Shown here: piece by piece, positions 30,084 through 38,763 of the stretch
Numbering within the stretch: the first letter of the stretch is position 1
How the letters are laid out: every line of letters begins with the position of its first letter
Translations under genes and position numbers: made by a program
The notes under the pieces: model-generated
Databases searched by the model: none
Seen by the model: the letters and a program-made list of their open reading frames with translations, nothing else
What the model was told of the DNA's origin: nothing
DNA from: an uncultured Eubacteriales bacterium
Lineage (GTDB): Bacteria; Bacillota; Clostridia; Christensenellales; Aristaeellaceae
Reading direction: 5' to 3'
DNA: 64,000 nt
Assembly: GCA_900550955.1 (NCBI GenBank)
Contig: URUF01000004.1
Location: 25,383 to 89,382, forward strand

Positions 30084-32855
30084 TTAATACCCGCCGGCCA
30101 TAGCCTGCGTAAGCGCGGCCATGGCTGCGGCCACATCCGCCGTGGAGGCGCCTCCGCCGGACAGGATGCTTTCAAGCGTGGAGGCCGCGCTTTGAATGTT
30201 TGCATAAGCGGCGGAGTACATATCCAGCGAGGCCATGAGGTCATAGGCGCTTTGCAGCAGCTGTTGGGCGTCCGGGATGAGGGCGTTTTGCAGCGTGGGA
30301 TCTGCGTCCTCCCAGCCGGTCGCGTTGTTTTGGGAATAGCTGGTATGAAGCTGGCAGTAGCCCATGGCCCCGGCGGTTCCCAAATATTCCGCAACGATGG
30401 AGGCATACTGGGGATCGCTGGCATAGGCGCTAAGAGGATGCCCGCTTGGGATAACGGCCACGCCCGTGGTCATGGTGCTGGGGCAGAACTCGGTGGCGAT
30501 TTGGCCGCTTTGCACGCAGGTGGTTACCGCCTGGTGCATCTGGCAGGACACCGTGGGCACGGTGGGCTGGTACCAGTAATCGGTCACGACGCCGTAGCCC
30601 TTGCTGTCGTTACGGCAGGCGTCGGTGGCGAGCTGGCCGCTCACAGCGCAGGTGGTTACCTTCGTAAGCCCCAAATCCTCGGGGTTTGCCTCGATGATAT
30701 CGCGGTTGCCCAGCCCCTTTGCCTCGTGAATCCTGGTCATATAGCTTTTCCAGATGGGCAACGCGCCGGAGCTGCCGGTGGACTTGGAGGAAAGCGGTTT
30801 GTAATTATCATGCCCTACCCAAATGGAGGAAACATACCAGCCCGTCATGCCCACAAAGGTTACGCCGCGCTGATCGCTGTTGGTGCCGGTTTTACCGGCT
30901 ACGGTTTGACCGCTTAGCTTGGCGGCGGTGGCCGTGCCGCCGGAAACCACGTCCTTCATCATATCTACGGCCAGCCAGGCGGTGGAGGGACGGAACACCT
31001 GGCGGCGTTCCTGCTGGGCGTGGCTGTCGTAGATGACGTTGCCGGCGCTATCCGATATGCCCAGGAAGGAAATAGGGGTTTGATATACGCCGCCGTTGCC
31101 CAAAACGCCGTAAGCCACGGCCAACTGTACGGGCGTAATGCCGCTGGAACCCAGCGACAGGCCGAAGGGCGTTGCGTCAATATGATCGCGGTCCACGCCC
31201 ATGCGCATTAGAAAATCAACCGAGCGGTCCACCCCCACCATATTGAGCAGCGTTTGCGCCGCGGCCACGTTATGGCTGCGTTTCATGCCCTGGCGCAGCG
31301 TTTCGGGGCCTACGTAATCGCCGCCGCCATAGTTTTTGGGCCAGGTGTCCTTGCCGTCCGAGCCGGTCCAGCCGGTGATGGGAACGGGAATATTATACAC
31401 CACGCTGGCGGGCGAATAGCCCAGCTCCAATGCGGGGGCGTACACCGCGATGGGCTTGATGGTGGAGCCGATGGGCATCTTCATATCGGTGGCGCGGTTG
31501 AGGGTTTTGCGTACCGTGGGCCGCGTGCGCGAGCCCACGATGGCCTTAAGCTCGCCGGTACGGTAGTCCAGCACCACGGCGGCTGCCTGCGGCTGCACGA
31601 TTTCATCATAGGTGCCGTCGCTGTTGAGCGTGCGGTAGACCTTATCGCTGGGATCGCGCAGGGCGGGATAGTTATTCCAGCTTTCCAGCGTATCCTCTAC
31701 GATCCCCTGAATTTCGGTATCGATGGCCAGGGTAACGTGGTAGCCGCCGGTACGCAGCTCGTTTTCCATCTTATAGCGGTTTTCGCTTGTGTCGTCCAAG
31801 CCGTTCAGCTTCAGGAAGCAGCTTACGATATCCTGCACGGCGTATTCCACGTAATGGGCGTATTTGTACATGCCGTCGCCCTCCGTGGTGGAGTGCTCCA
31901 GCACATGCGCCGTGTCCTGGTTGAGCGCCTCCTGGTACTGCTGCTGGGTGATGAACTGGTTTTCATACATGCAGCGCAGCACATAGTCGGTACGGTCGTT
32001 GGTGAGCTTTCGATAATCGGTGGTTTCGGAGGCGCGGCTGTAAAAGTTGCGGCGCGGGTTGTAATAATAGGGATTGTTGGTCATGCCGGCAAGCATGGCG
32101 CATTCGCGCAGGGTGAGCTCGCTTAGCTCCTTGCCAAAATAGCCCTGCGACGCCACCTGCACGCCGTAATAGTTTTCGCCCAGGTAGATGGTGTTAAGGT
32201 AATATTCCAGGATTTGCAGCTTGGTATAGCGGGTTTCCAGCTGCATGGCCAGGTAGGCCTCCTGGATTTTGCGCTTATAGCTAAGCTCGTTGCTCAAAAC
32301 GGTGTTTTTGATAAGCTGCTGCGTGATGGTTGAGCCGCCTTGCTGCGAGCCGGAAACAAAGTTTTGCACAAAGGAACCGATGATACGCTTGATATCGATG
32401 CCGTTGTGGGTGTAAAAGCGCGCGTCCTCCACGGCCACGAAGGCGTTGCGCAGCTGCTCCGGCATGAGAGCGATATTGACCATGATGCGGTTTTCCGTGC
32501 CCTTATAATCGGTGATCACGTCGCCCTGCGAATCGTAGAGGAACGAGGTTTTATCCTGATCATCCAACATGGTCAGGTCAAGGGTTGGGGCGGTTTCCAT
32601 ATATCCCTTAGCGATGCCCAGCACCGCGCCCGCCAGCGCCAGCCCGCACAGCACAACCAGTATGGCCAGCATGCGCACGGCGTTGACCAGGACGGAAAGA
32701 ACAAAATTGGGCTTGGTTAGCCGGGGCTTAAAGATGGTGCGCTTTTTGGGCGCATCAAGCCCGCCGCCGTCTTCGGGGGAGCGATAGGCGGGGTCGTCCT
32801 CCCAGCCGGGAGCATAGCCCTGCTGCTCGTAAGGATCGTTGGATTGGGTATACAA
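30084..32855 (-). CDS. Class A penicillin-binding protein (bifunctional transglycosylase/transpeptidase)
   Basis: 923 residues: a cytoplasmic N-terminus, one membrane anchor (about 55-85), a GT51 transglycosylase domain with catalytic Glu143 in VEDARFYTHNG and GSTITQQLIKN, then a penicillin-binding domain with SxxK in GSTIKP, SxN in RSHN and KTG in AGKTGTNSD. The Cys-containing C-terminal extension is family-typical in clostridia. It polymerises and cross-links peptidoglycan. TTG start at 32855 is set by AGGAGGTG 6 bases upstream. An extended -10 (TGCTATAAT) lies at about 32893-32901 on the minus strand. Confidence 0.93.
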   Translation of the reverse strand: MYTQSNDPYEQQGYAPGWEDDPAYRSPEDGGGLDAPKKRTIFKPRLTKPNFVLSVLVNAVRMLAILVVLCGLALAGAVLGIAKGYMETAPTLDLTMLDDQDKTSFLYDSQGDVITDYKGTENRIMVNIALMPEQLRNAFVAVEDARFYTHNGIDIKRIIGSFVQNFVSGSQQGGSTITQQLIKNTVLSNELSYKRKIQEAYLAMQLETRYTKLQILEYYLNTIYLGENYYGVQVASQGYFGKELSELTLRECAMLAGMTNNPYYYNPRRNFYSRASETTDYRKLTNDRTDYVLRCMYENQFITQQQYQEALNQDTAHVLEHSTTEGDGMYKYAHYVEYAVQDIVSCFLKLNGLDDTSENRYKMENELRTGGYHVTLAIDTEIQGIVEDTLESWNNYPALRDPSDKVYRTLNSDGTYDEIVQPQAAAVVLDYRTGELKAIVGSRTRPTVRKTLNRATDMKMPIGSTIKPIAVYAPALELGYSPASVVYNIPVPITGWTGSDGKDTWPKNYGGGDYVGPETLRQGMKRSHNVAAAQTLLNMVGVDRSVDFLMRMGVDRDHIDATPFGLSLGSSGITPVQLAVAYGVLGNGGVYQTPISFLGISDSAGNVIYDSHAQQERRQVFRPSTAWLAVDMMKDVVSGGTATAAKLSGQTVAGKTGTNSDQRGVTFVGMTGWYVSSIWVGHDNYKPLSSKSTGSSGALPIWKSYMTRIHEAKGLGNRDIIEANPEDLGLTKVTTCAVSGQLATDACRNDSKGYGVVTDYWYQPTVPTVSCQMHQAVTTCVQSGQIATEFCPSTMTTGVAVIPSGHPLSAYASDPQYASIVAEYLGTAGAMGYCQLHTSYSQNNATGWEDADPTLQNALIPDAQQLLQSAYDLMASLDMYSAAYANIQSAASTLESILSGGGASTADVAAAMAALTQAMAGGY

Positions 32856-32988
32856 AGCGGCACCTCCTGCCAAAAAGGGCGTTCACATAGCTATTATAGC
32901 ATACCCGCTTCATGCGCGCCATAGCGGACGCTGTAACAATCATCAGCGGTTTTTCCCGCGCATATCAATCAACGAGGGAGGGGAAACA

Positions 32989-33642
32989 ATGCCTGCACGT
33001 GGAGGGAAAGGGCGCGGATGCCTGCGCATTTTGCTGATTGCGGCGCTGCTGGGGGCCGCGCTGGTGATTGCCTTGGAGCAGAATTTGAGCCAAACGCTGT
33101 TGGATATGGCCTATGCGCAGGCGTATTCCATGGCGGTGGAAACCATTAACCGGGCGGTAAAACAGGTGGCCGGGGGAATCGGCTACGAGGAGCTGATTGA
33201 AACCCAGACGGACGGCCAGGGGCATGTATCCATGCTGCGCGCCAAAACCATGCGGATGAACGAGATCGCCTCCCAAACGGCGCTGCTGGCGGAGGAGGGG
33301 CTCAACAGCTTTGAAAACCAGTTTGTGAACATTCCCATAGGCGCGGCGCTGGGCATACGGTTCCTATCCGGCTTTGGGCCTAGGATAGCGGTGCAGATTT
33401 TGCCGGTGGGCGCTGTAAATACCAATTTTGAAACCGAGTTTGAAACCGCGGGCATCAACCAAACGCGGCATAAGATTTTTTTGACGCTGCGCGCTACCAT
33501 CAGCCTGATTGTGCCCACCGGCTCGCAGCGGGTGGAGGTGACCAGCAAGGTGCCCATTGTGGAAAGCATCATTGTTGGCGAGGTGCCGCAAAGCTTTGTG
33601 GATGTGAACGACAAGGATGAGATGCTTAACCTGATTCCCTGA
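32989..33642 (+). CDS. yunB: Sporulation protein YunB
   Basis: 217 residues. One N-terminal membrane segment (LRILLIAALLGAALVIAL) is followed by the YunB domain (AINRAVKQV-like region, IPIGAALGIRFLSGFGPRI, IVPTGSQRVEVTSKVPIVES). In Bacillus it is a sigma-E-dependent mother-cell protein. It is divergent from the PBP gene. GGGAGGGGAAA site before the ATG at 32989. Confidence 0.88.
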   Translation: MPARGGKGRGCLRILLIAALLGAALVIALEQNLSQTLLDMAYAQAYSMAVETINRAVKQVAGGIGYEELIETQTDGQGHVSMLRAKTMRMNEIASQTALLAEEGLNSFENQFVNIPIGAALGIRFLSGFGPRIAVQILPVGAVNTNFETEFETAGINQTRHKIFLTLRATISLIVPTGSQRVEVTSKVPIVESIIVGEVPQSFVDVNDKDEMLNLIP

Positions 33643-33733
33643 GAAGGCGCCCGGGAATGCAGCACCATATGCGCCCAAAGGAAAGGGCAACCGTAACAAA
33701 TGGTGGGAAAAACGCGCGAAGGCCTCGGAATGC

Positions 33734-33762
33734 TTGACAGGTTCATACTTTTGCAATAAAAT
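33734..33762 (+). promoter_or_regulatory. Promoter upstream of the CARDB-like gene
   Basis: Perfect TTGACA, 17-base spacer, TAAAAT. It leaves a leader of about 135 bases before the ATG at 33905. Confidence 0.8.
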
Positions 33763-33778
33763 AGCATAGAAGAAGCAT

Positions 33779-33848
33779 GGATACGCCTGAAAACCGGAAT
33801 GAACCGGCAACTGTATGGAAAGAATATCCATGTTCAACGCCTGTATCC
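33779..33848 (+). ncRNA. Structured 5' leader, possible three-way-junction cis-regulatory RNA
   Basis: GGATAC (33779-33784) pairs with GTATCC (33843-33848), enclosing two hairpins: CCGG-AATGAA-CCGG, and ATGGA...TCCAT. Unpaired GCCTGAAAA and GTTCAACGCCT lie in the junction. Further down, TCGGCATGCCGA and GGACGG/CCGTCC stems flank the ribosome site. I checked it by eye against common riboswitch consensus sequences and did not match one. It could regulate the gene at 33905 or be chance folding. Confidence 0.35.
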
Positions 33849-33904
33849 AGAATCGCCGTCGGCATGCCGAAGGGAGGAAGGACGGTTAGTTCCGTCCAAC
33901 ATAC

Positions 33905-36118
33905 ATGATGAAACGCAAGGTACTGATCCTGAGCCTACTGGCCGCGCTGCTTGTGGCGTTGGCCGGCGTTGCCATGGCTGAAACCGATCCCATCGTGTGC
34001 AGCATGGAGCTGAACCCCAACAAGCTGACGGGCCCTGGAACGGTGAATGTAACCATCACCATCTCCAATTCCGGCGATACGGATATGAAGGATCCCGTTG
34101 TGCTGTATGACCCCGCCGCACAAATCGTGGCCGATTTTGGCACCAATGGCGCGGCGCTGCTCAAGGCTGGCGAAAGCGTTACGTGGACGGGCACGTATGA
34201 GGTGAACCAGCGCATGCTGGAAAACGGCGCGGTGGTTTACTATGTGAAATACACGCTTTATAAGGACAGCGGCGAAGCTGTGGATCAAAGCCAGCCCATC
34301 CGCCAGAAGATTGAGCTGCGCACCGCCGAGGCGGATATTGACGTAAAGCGCACCATCAGCCCCACCATTGCGCGCGAGGGCCAGGAAGTGGTTGTGCGCT
34401 ACGATATTTCCAACACCGGCACCGTGGATTTGACCAATGTAACCATTCAGGAAAACAAGGATATCCACAAGGAAAAGCAGACCATTCCCGTTTTGAAGCC
34501 CGGCCAGACCGCTGAAATTCGTTACCCCGTAACGATGGGCAAGAAGGATATTACCAGCGGCGCTAAGATTACCTATGGCGCCGAAACCTTAAAAAAGACG
34601 CAGACCTACACCGTTGAAAACCAGAAGATCACCTATGGCGAGCCTAAGCTGGAAGCCAAGCTGACAACCAGCGCCAAGGGCGTTACCGCCAACGGTACCG
34701 TAACGCTGACCCTGGAGCTGAAAAACACCGGCAGCGTGGACTATGGCGATATGCGCGTGACCGATCCCACGCTGGGCGATGTGTTTACCAACCAGGAGCT
34801 AAAGGCCGGCAAGACGCTAAAATTGGAAAAGGAAATTGCCGTGCCCGCCACGGCGGAATATCAATTCACCGTAACCGCGACCGATGCTACCGGCACGGAA
34901 ACCTCCGTTGCGACGGATGCGGTTACGGTTACGGCGGTTGCGCCCGAGGATGCGCTGCACCTGACGGTAAGCGCCACGGCGGACCGCACCGAGGTGTTTG
35001 AGCAGCCAGGCCATGTGCGCTTTACCGTGGAGGTTTTTAACGACAGCCAGGTGGAAGCCAAAAACGTGCAGGTTGCGCATGGCGATATGCAGATTTATAC
35101 CTTTGACAGCATCCCTGCCGGTGAAAAGCGCAGCCTGTCGCGCGATACGGCGCTTTCCATGGCGGGAAAGTACCGCTTTACGGTTACCGCGCAGGATCCT
35201 TTGGAAACTGCCTCTACCTTCCAAAGCAACGAAATTCAGGTGGCGTTCTCCGTGCCCACGCCCGCGCCTGCCACGCCTACGCCCGCGCCGGACCCCACCC
35301 CGGAGCCCACGTTCAGCCCGGCGACGGTGCCGCCCATTACCGATAGCAGCGTTGGCAGGGCGCCCAAGACCATCCAGAATATCCTGCTGCCGGTTTTGAT
35401 TCTTGCCGGCCTGCTACTGGTGGCTTCCTGCGTGCTGCTGGTCATTGCCACCAAGCGCCGCGCCGACCAGAAAAAGGCCAGCGAGGCGGCTATCGACCAG
35501 CTGGAACGTGCGAAACGCCGCGACTATGTAACGCCGGCCGAGGAGGAGGAAGCGCCGCAGCCCGCCGGGGAAGAAGCGCCGGTGATTGACAGCACGGCGC
35601 TGGACGAGGACCTAACGGAAGAGGATTTGGAGCTGCCGCATATGAAGTATGCCCGCAACGCGACGCGGCCTGCGGAGCAGGAAGACGGCGACGGCTACTC
35701 CGCTATGGGCAGCGGCTATTATGACGAGGACATGACCAGCGAAATGGGCGGCTATGACGATGGGGAGGAGTCCCCTGTGGAGGACTACGACCGTATGGCC
35801 TATGGCGATGCCCCGGAAGAGGACGGCTATGCCGGCGACGAGCAGGAACAGGCCTATGACGGCGATGGTTATGCTGAGGGCGATGGCTACGAGGATGACG
35901 ACGGCTATGCAGGCGGCGATGGTTACGCTGACGGCGATGGATCGACCGGATATGACGAGGCCTATGACAGCTGGCAGGACGAGCCTGACGCCGGAACGGA
36001 CGGTACGGAGGATGAAGCGGCTCAAAGCGGCGACGACAGCATTTTCCGTAGGCCCACGGACGAAGAAGCGGGAAAGCGCCGTTCGCGCAGAAGCCGCGCC
36101 CAGGGCGCGGACGCCTGA
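33905..36118 (+). CDS. Membrane-anchored surface protein with CARDB-like repeats and acidic cytoplasmic tail
   Basis: 737 residues: signal peptide (VLILSLLAALLVALAGVAMA), about four Ig-like CARDB/DUF11-type domains (about 25-450; repeated ISNTGTVDLTNV, LKNTGSVDYGDM), a Pro/Thr-rich stalk (TPAPATPTPAPDPTPEPT), one membrane helix (about 495-517) and a 220-residue cytoplasmic tail rich in Asp, Glu, Gly and Tyr with DGYA-type repeats. The tail ends in a basic RRSRRSRAQG patch. It could link envelope and cytoplasm; the function is unknown. The SD (GGGAGGAAGG) is separated from the ATG by a hairpin. Confidence 0.75.
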   Translation: MMKRKVLILSLLAALLVALAGVAMAETDPIVCSMELNPNKLTGPGTVNVTITISNSGDTDMKDPVVLYDPAAQIVADFGTNGAALLKAGESVTWTGTYEVNQRMLENGAVVYYVKYTLYKDSGEAVDQSQPIRQKIELRTAEADIDVKRTISPTIAREGQEVVVRYDISNTGTVDLTNVTIQENKDIHKEKQTIPVLKPGQTAEIRYPVTMGKKDITSGAKITYGAETLKKTQTYTVENQKITYGEPKLEAKLTTSAKGVTANGTVTLTLELKNTGSVDYGDMRVTDPTLGDVFTNQELKAGKTLKLEKEIAVPATAEYQFTVTATDATGTETSVATDAVTVTAVAPEDALHLTVSATADRTEVFEQPGHVRFTVEVFNDSQVEAKNVQVAHGDMQIYTFDSIPAGEKRSLSRDTALSMAGKYRFTVTAQDPLETASTFQSNEIQVAFSVPTPAPATPTPAPDPTPEPTFSPATVPPITDSSVGRAPKTIQNILLPVLILAGLLLVASCVLLVIATKRRADQKKASEAAIDQLERAKRRDYVTPAEEEEAPQPAGEEAPVIDSTALDEDLTEEDLELPHMKYARNATRPAEQEDGDGYSAMGSGYYDEDMTSEMGGYDDGEESPVEDYDRMAYGDAPEEDGYAGDEQEQAYDGDGYAEGDGYEDDDGYAGGDGYADGDGSTGYDEAYDSWQDEPDAGTDGTEDEAAQSGDDSIFRRPTDEEAGKRRSRRSRAQGADA

Positions 36119-36149
36119 TAGGTCAAATTTCACAGAACGTTTTGTACGG

Positions 36150-36188
36150 GAGGCTGCTTTTGCCGCAAAGGTGAAAGCAGCCTCTTTC
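36150..36188 (+). terminator. Terminator after the CARDB-like gene
   Basis: An 11-base perfect stem GAGGCTGCTTT/AAAGCAGCCTC with a short T-rich tail. Confidence 0.8.
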
Positions 36189-36201
36189 CTATGGGCAAGC
36201 C

Positions 36202-36230
36202 TTGAAATGGGCTGGAAAATCGGGTATAAT
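36202..36230 (+). promoter_or_regulatory. Promoter of the DUF2461 gene
   Basis: TTGAAA, 17-base spacer and perfect TATAAT end 13 bases before the ATG at 36244. Confidence 0.75.
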
Positions 36231-36243
36231 ATGGGGCGAAAGG

Positions 36244-36951
36244 ATGAGGATATTCATGTTTCAGGGGTTTCCTGAAGAAACGATCCGCTTTTTCCTGGAT
36301 CTTCGCTTCCACAATGAGGTTCCCTGGTTTCACGCGCACAGGGAGGAATACGAGGCCTATGTACGAAAACCTTTTCAAGGGTTTATTGAGGCTATGACGC
36401 CGGCTGTATTGCAGATTGCCGGCGATATTGAAACCAGGCCCAACCGCTGCCTGGCGCGCATCAACCGGGATATCCGTTTTACGCGGGATAAATCCCCGTA
36501 CCGCGATCATATGTGGCTGCTGTTTCGCCGCTCGGGCGAGGAACGGGAGCATGCGGTGATGTATTGGTTTGAGCTTTCGCCTGAGGTGGTGGAATGGGGC
36601 GTGGGGTTTTGGGGCTACAACCGCCCCGCGATGGACGCGCTGCGCAAGCGCATGACTGAAAAACCGGCCGAGGTACGGCGTGTGCTGCGCGCCTGCGGCC
36701 TGCCGGATGAAACGCTGAAAATCTACGGCGACCGCTACCAAAAGATGAAGCCTCCCGAGGGGATAGCCGCTGAATTGGCAATGCTGTACCCCTGCAAGGA
36801 GATTTACGTCAAGCGGATAGGCACGCCGCTTGCAGCCGCATACCGGCCTGATATTGTGGACTTGGTAACGGAGGACTTTAAGCGCCTATCGCCGCTGTAC
36901 CACCTGCTGCGCAGGGCGGCGGACGAAGGCATGGCACAGTTGGACGCATAA
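36244..36951 (+). CDS. DUF2461 family protein
   Basis: 235 residues. FQGFPEETIRFFLDLRFHN, NRDIRFTRDKSPYRDHMW and FWGYNRPAMDALRKRM match the DUF2461/TIGR02453 family of bacterial and fungal proteins with no established function. The ATG at 36244 after GCGAAAGG is used rather than upstream codons. Soluble. It is followed 19 bases later by the phosphohexomutase, probably one transcript. Confidence 0.85.
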   Translation: MRIFMFQGFPEETIRFFLDLRFHNEVPWFHAHREEYEAYVRKPFQGFIEAMTPAVLQIAGDIETRPNRCLARINRDIRFTRDKSPYRDHMWLLFRRSGEEREHAVMYWFELSPEVVEWGVGFWGYNRPAMDALRKRMTEKPAEVRRVLRACGLPDETLKIYGDRYQKMKPPEGIAAELAMLYPCKEIYVKRIGTPLAAAYRPDIVDLVTEDFKRLSPLYHLLRRAADEGMAQLDA

Positions 36952-36970
36952 AGAATAGGAGCGTGAAACC

Positions 36971-38476
36971 ATGGATTACCGCAAGCTGAAAAGCGGCTCG
37001 GACGTGCGCGGCGTAGCCGTTGGCGATGGAGCCGTACTTACAGCGGATGTAGCCAAAACGCTGGGCATGGCCTTTGCCCGCTATGTGGCGGGCAAAACGG
37101 GCAAGCCAGTGGAAAAAATCAGCATTGCCCTGGGCCGTGACAGCCGCGTATCCGGCCCCATGCTGCTGGACGCAACTGCCGGGGGCATCAGCGCCGCAGG
37201 GGCGAAGGCTGTTGATTTTGGCATGTGCACCACACCCGCGATGTACATGTCCATTCTGACGGAGGGCTTCCGCCCCGAAGGCGCGGTTATGATCACGGCC
37301 AGCCATCATCCCTGGCAGCTGAACGGGCTGAAATTCTTTACAGAGGAGGGTGGCCTGGGCTTCCATGAATTGGACGAGGTGCTTGCCATAGCCCAGAAGC
37401 TTGAAAAAGACGGTGCGCGCCCTGCGGGAGAGATTGTGCATACGCCTTTCCTGCCCACCTATCAGGCGCATTTGAAGCGGCTGATTGTGAACGGCGTGGA
37501 CCCGGAGGTGCAAAAGCCGCTGCTGGGGCTGCATGTGGTGGTGGACGCGGGCAACGGGGCTGGCGGCTTCTATGCCAATATGCTGGAGGAGCTGGGCGCA
37601 TGGGTTGAGGGAAGCCAGTTCCTGGAGCCTGACGGCCATTTTCCCAACCATATTCCCAATCCCGAAAACAAGGAAGCCATGGCTTCCATTTCCGCAGCGG
37701 TAAAGCGCGTAGGCGCGGATTTGGGCGTGATTTTTGACGCGGACTGCGACCGCGCCGCCATTGTGGATCAAACCGGCAAGGAGATCAACCGTAACCGCCT
37801 TATCGCGCTGATCAGCGCCATTTTGCTTGAGGAAATGCCTGGCGCGACCATTGTTACGGACTCCGTAACCTCCTCTGGGCTGGCTGATTTCATCAAGGAA
37901 TGGGGCGGCGAGCATTACCGCTACAAACGCGGCTACCGCAACGTGATTGACGAGGCGGTGCGCCTGAACGAGGCGGGCATCAACTGCCCGCTCGCCATTG
38001 AAACCAGCGGCCATGCCGCCTTGCGCGACAATCATTTTCTGGACGACGGCATGTACCTGGTAACGGTGCTGCTGATTAAAGCCATGCAGCTTAAGCAGCA
38101 GGGAGAAACGCTGAGCAAGCTGCTGGACGGCCTGCGCGAGCCTGTGGAGAGCACGGAGATTCGCTTGCCGGTGCTTTGCGAGGATTTTGCCGCCGCGGCC
38201 AAGCAGATCATCGAGCGTGTGCTGGATTACGCCAGCAGCCACGCGGATTGGCACGTTGCGCCTGACAACCGCGAGGGCGTACGTATCTCCTTTGATATCG
38301 ACGGGGAGCTCAACAGCGCGTGGTTCCTGCTGCGGCTGAGCGTGCACGATCCCGTAATGCCCCTGAACGCTGAAAGCGACGTGCCGGGCGGCGTGAAGGC
38401 TGTGCTTCAAAAGCTGTACGAGGCTGTTGAGGATGAGCGGGATATTGACTTGACGCCCTTGAAAAACACGCTGTGA
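36971..38476 (+). CDS. Phosphoglucomutase/phosphomannomutase family protein
   Basis: 501 residues, alpha-D-phosphohexomutase family. The phosphoserine loop ITASHHPWQLNG has His where most have Asn. The metal loop is DADCDRAAI, the sugar loop ETSGHAALRD, and the C-terminal phosphate-binding domain is present (DNREGVRISFD). It interconverts hexose 1- and 6-phosphates. Glucose, mannose or glucosamine preference cannot be decided. RBS TAGGAGCG. Confidence 0.88.
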   Translation: MDYRKLKSGSDVRGVAVGDGAVLTADVAKTLGMAFARYVAGKTGKPVEKISIALGRDSRVSGPMLLDATAGGISAAGAKAVDFGMCTTPAMYMSILTEGFRPEGAVMITASHHPWQLNGLKFFTEEGGLGFHELDEVLAIAQKLEKDGARPAGEIVHTPFLPTYQAHLKRLIVNGVDPEVQKPLLGLHVVVDAGNGAGGFYANMLEELGAWVEGSQFLEPDGHFPNHIPNPENKEAMASISAAVKRVGADLGVIFDADCDRAAIVDQTGKEINRNRLIALISAILLEEMPGATIVTDSVTSSGLADFIKEWGGEHYRYKRGYRNVIDEAVRLNEAGINCPLAIETSGHAALRDNHFLDDGMYLVTVLLIKAMQLKQQGETLSKLLDGLREPVESTEIRLPVLCEDFAAAAKQIIERVLDYASSHADWHVAPDNREGVRISFDIDGELNSAWFLLRLSVHDPVMPLNAESDVPGGVKAVLQKLYEAVEDERDIDLTPLKNTL

Positions 38477-38487
38477 AGCGCGTAAAA

Positions 38488-38742
38488 AGGCCTGGGCGAT
38501 CCCCAGGCCTACAGACTGTCGATAAACTCCTTGGGAGGTTTGGAGGGCCTGAGCCCTCCAACTCTTGTTCCGAAACCGGCGGCGTGTACGCCGGTTTCGG
38601 AAGCCTTGCATAGCAAGGTTTCCTTACGCCGTTCGCCGCCCGGCGAGCGCGGCGAGTAGGCGAACGGCGCAAGCCTCGGCGGAAAAGATCGCCGTAGGCG
38701 AGCTTTTTCGCCGGCCTGAAGGCCTGGGCGATTCCCAGGCCT
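38488..38742. repeat. Cluster of nested inverted repeats bounded by a 24-base direct repeat
   Basis: The unit AAGGCCTGGGCGATnCCCAG, itself a hairpin, occurs at both ends (38488 and 38719). Between them lie TTGGAGGGC/GCCCTCCAA, a perfect 12-base CCGAAACCGGCG pair, CCTTGC/GCAAGG, a perfect 10-base GCCGTTCGCC pair, and GGCGGAAAAGATCGCC/GGCGAGCTTTTTCGCC. The last piece (38677-38718) recurs inverted at 63946-63987. It is probably a dispersed non-coding repeat. No gene lies in 38477-38763. Confidence 0.75.
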
Positions 38743-38763
38743 AGAAGCGGGGGTTGACGCGGG

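Noticed and set aside
33779..33900. Known riboswitch (c-di-GMP, THF, ZTP, SAM) upstream of the CARDB-like gene
   Set aside because: None of the conserved core sequences I know for these classes is visible, so I kept it only as an unclassified structured leader.
33864..33908. Leader peptide of 14 codons overlapping the CARDB-like start
   Set aside because: It has an ATG and an ATGA overlap but no ribosome site before it and no informative composition; reported only within the leader finding.
38488..38742. CRISPR array
   Set aside because: There are repeats, but they are palindromic, few, of unequal spacing and without spacer-like unique segments or cas genes.
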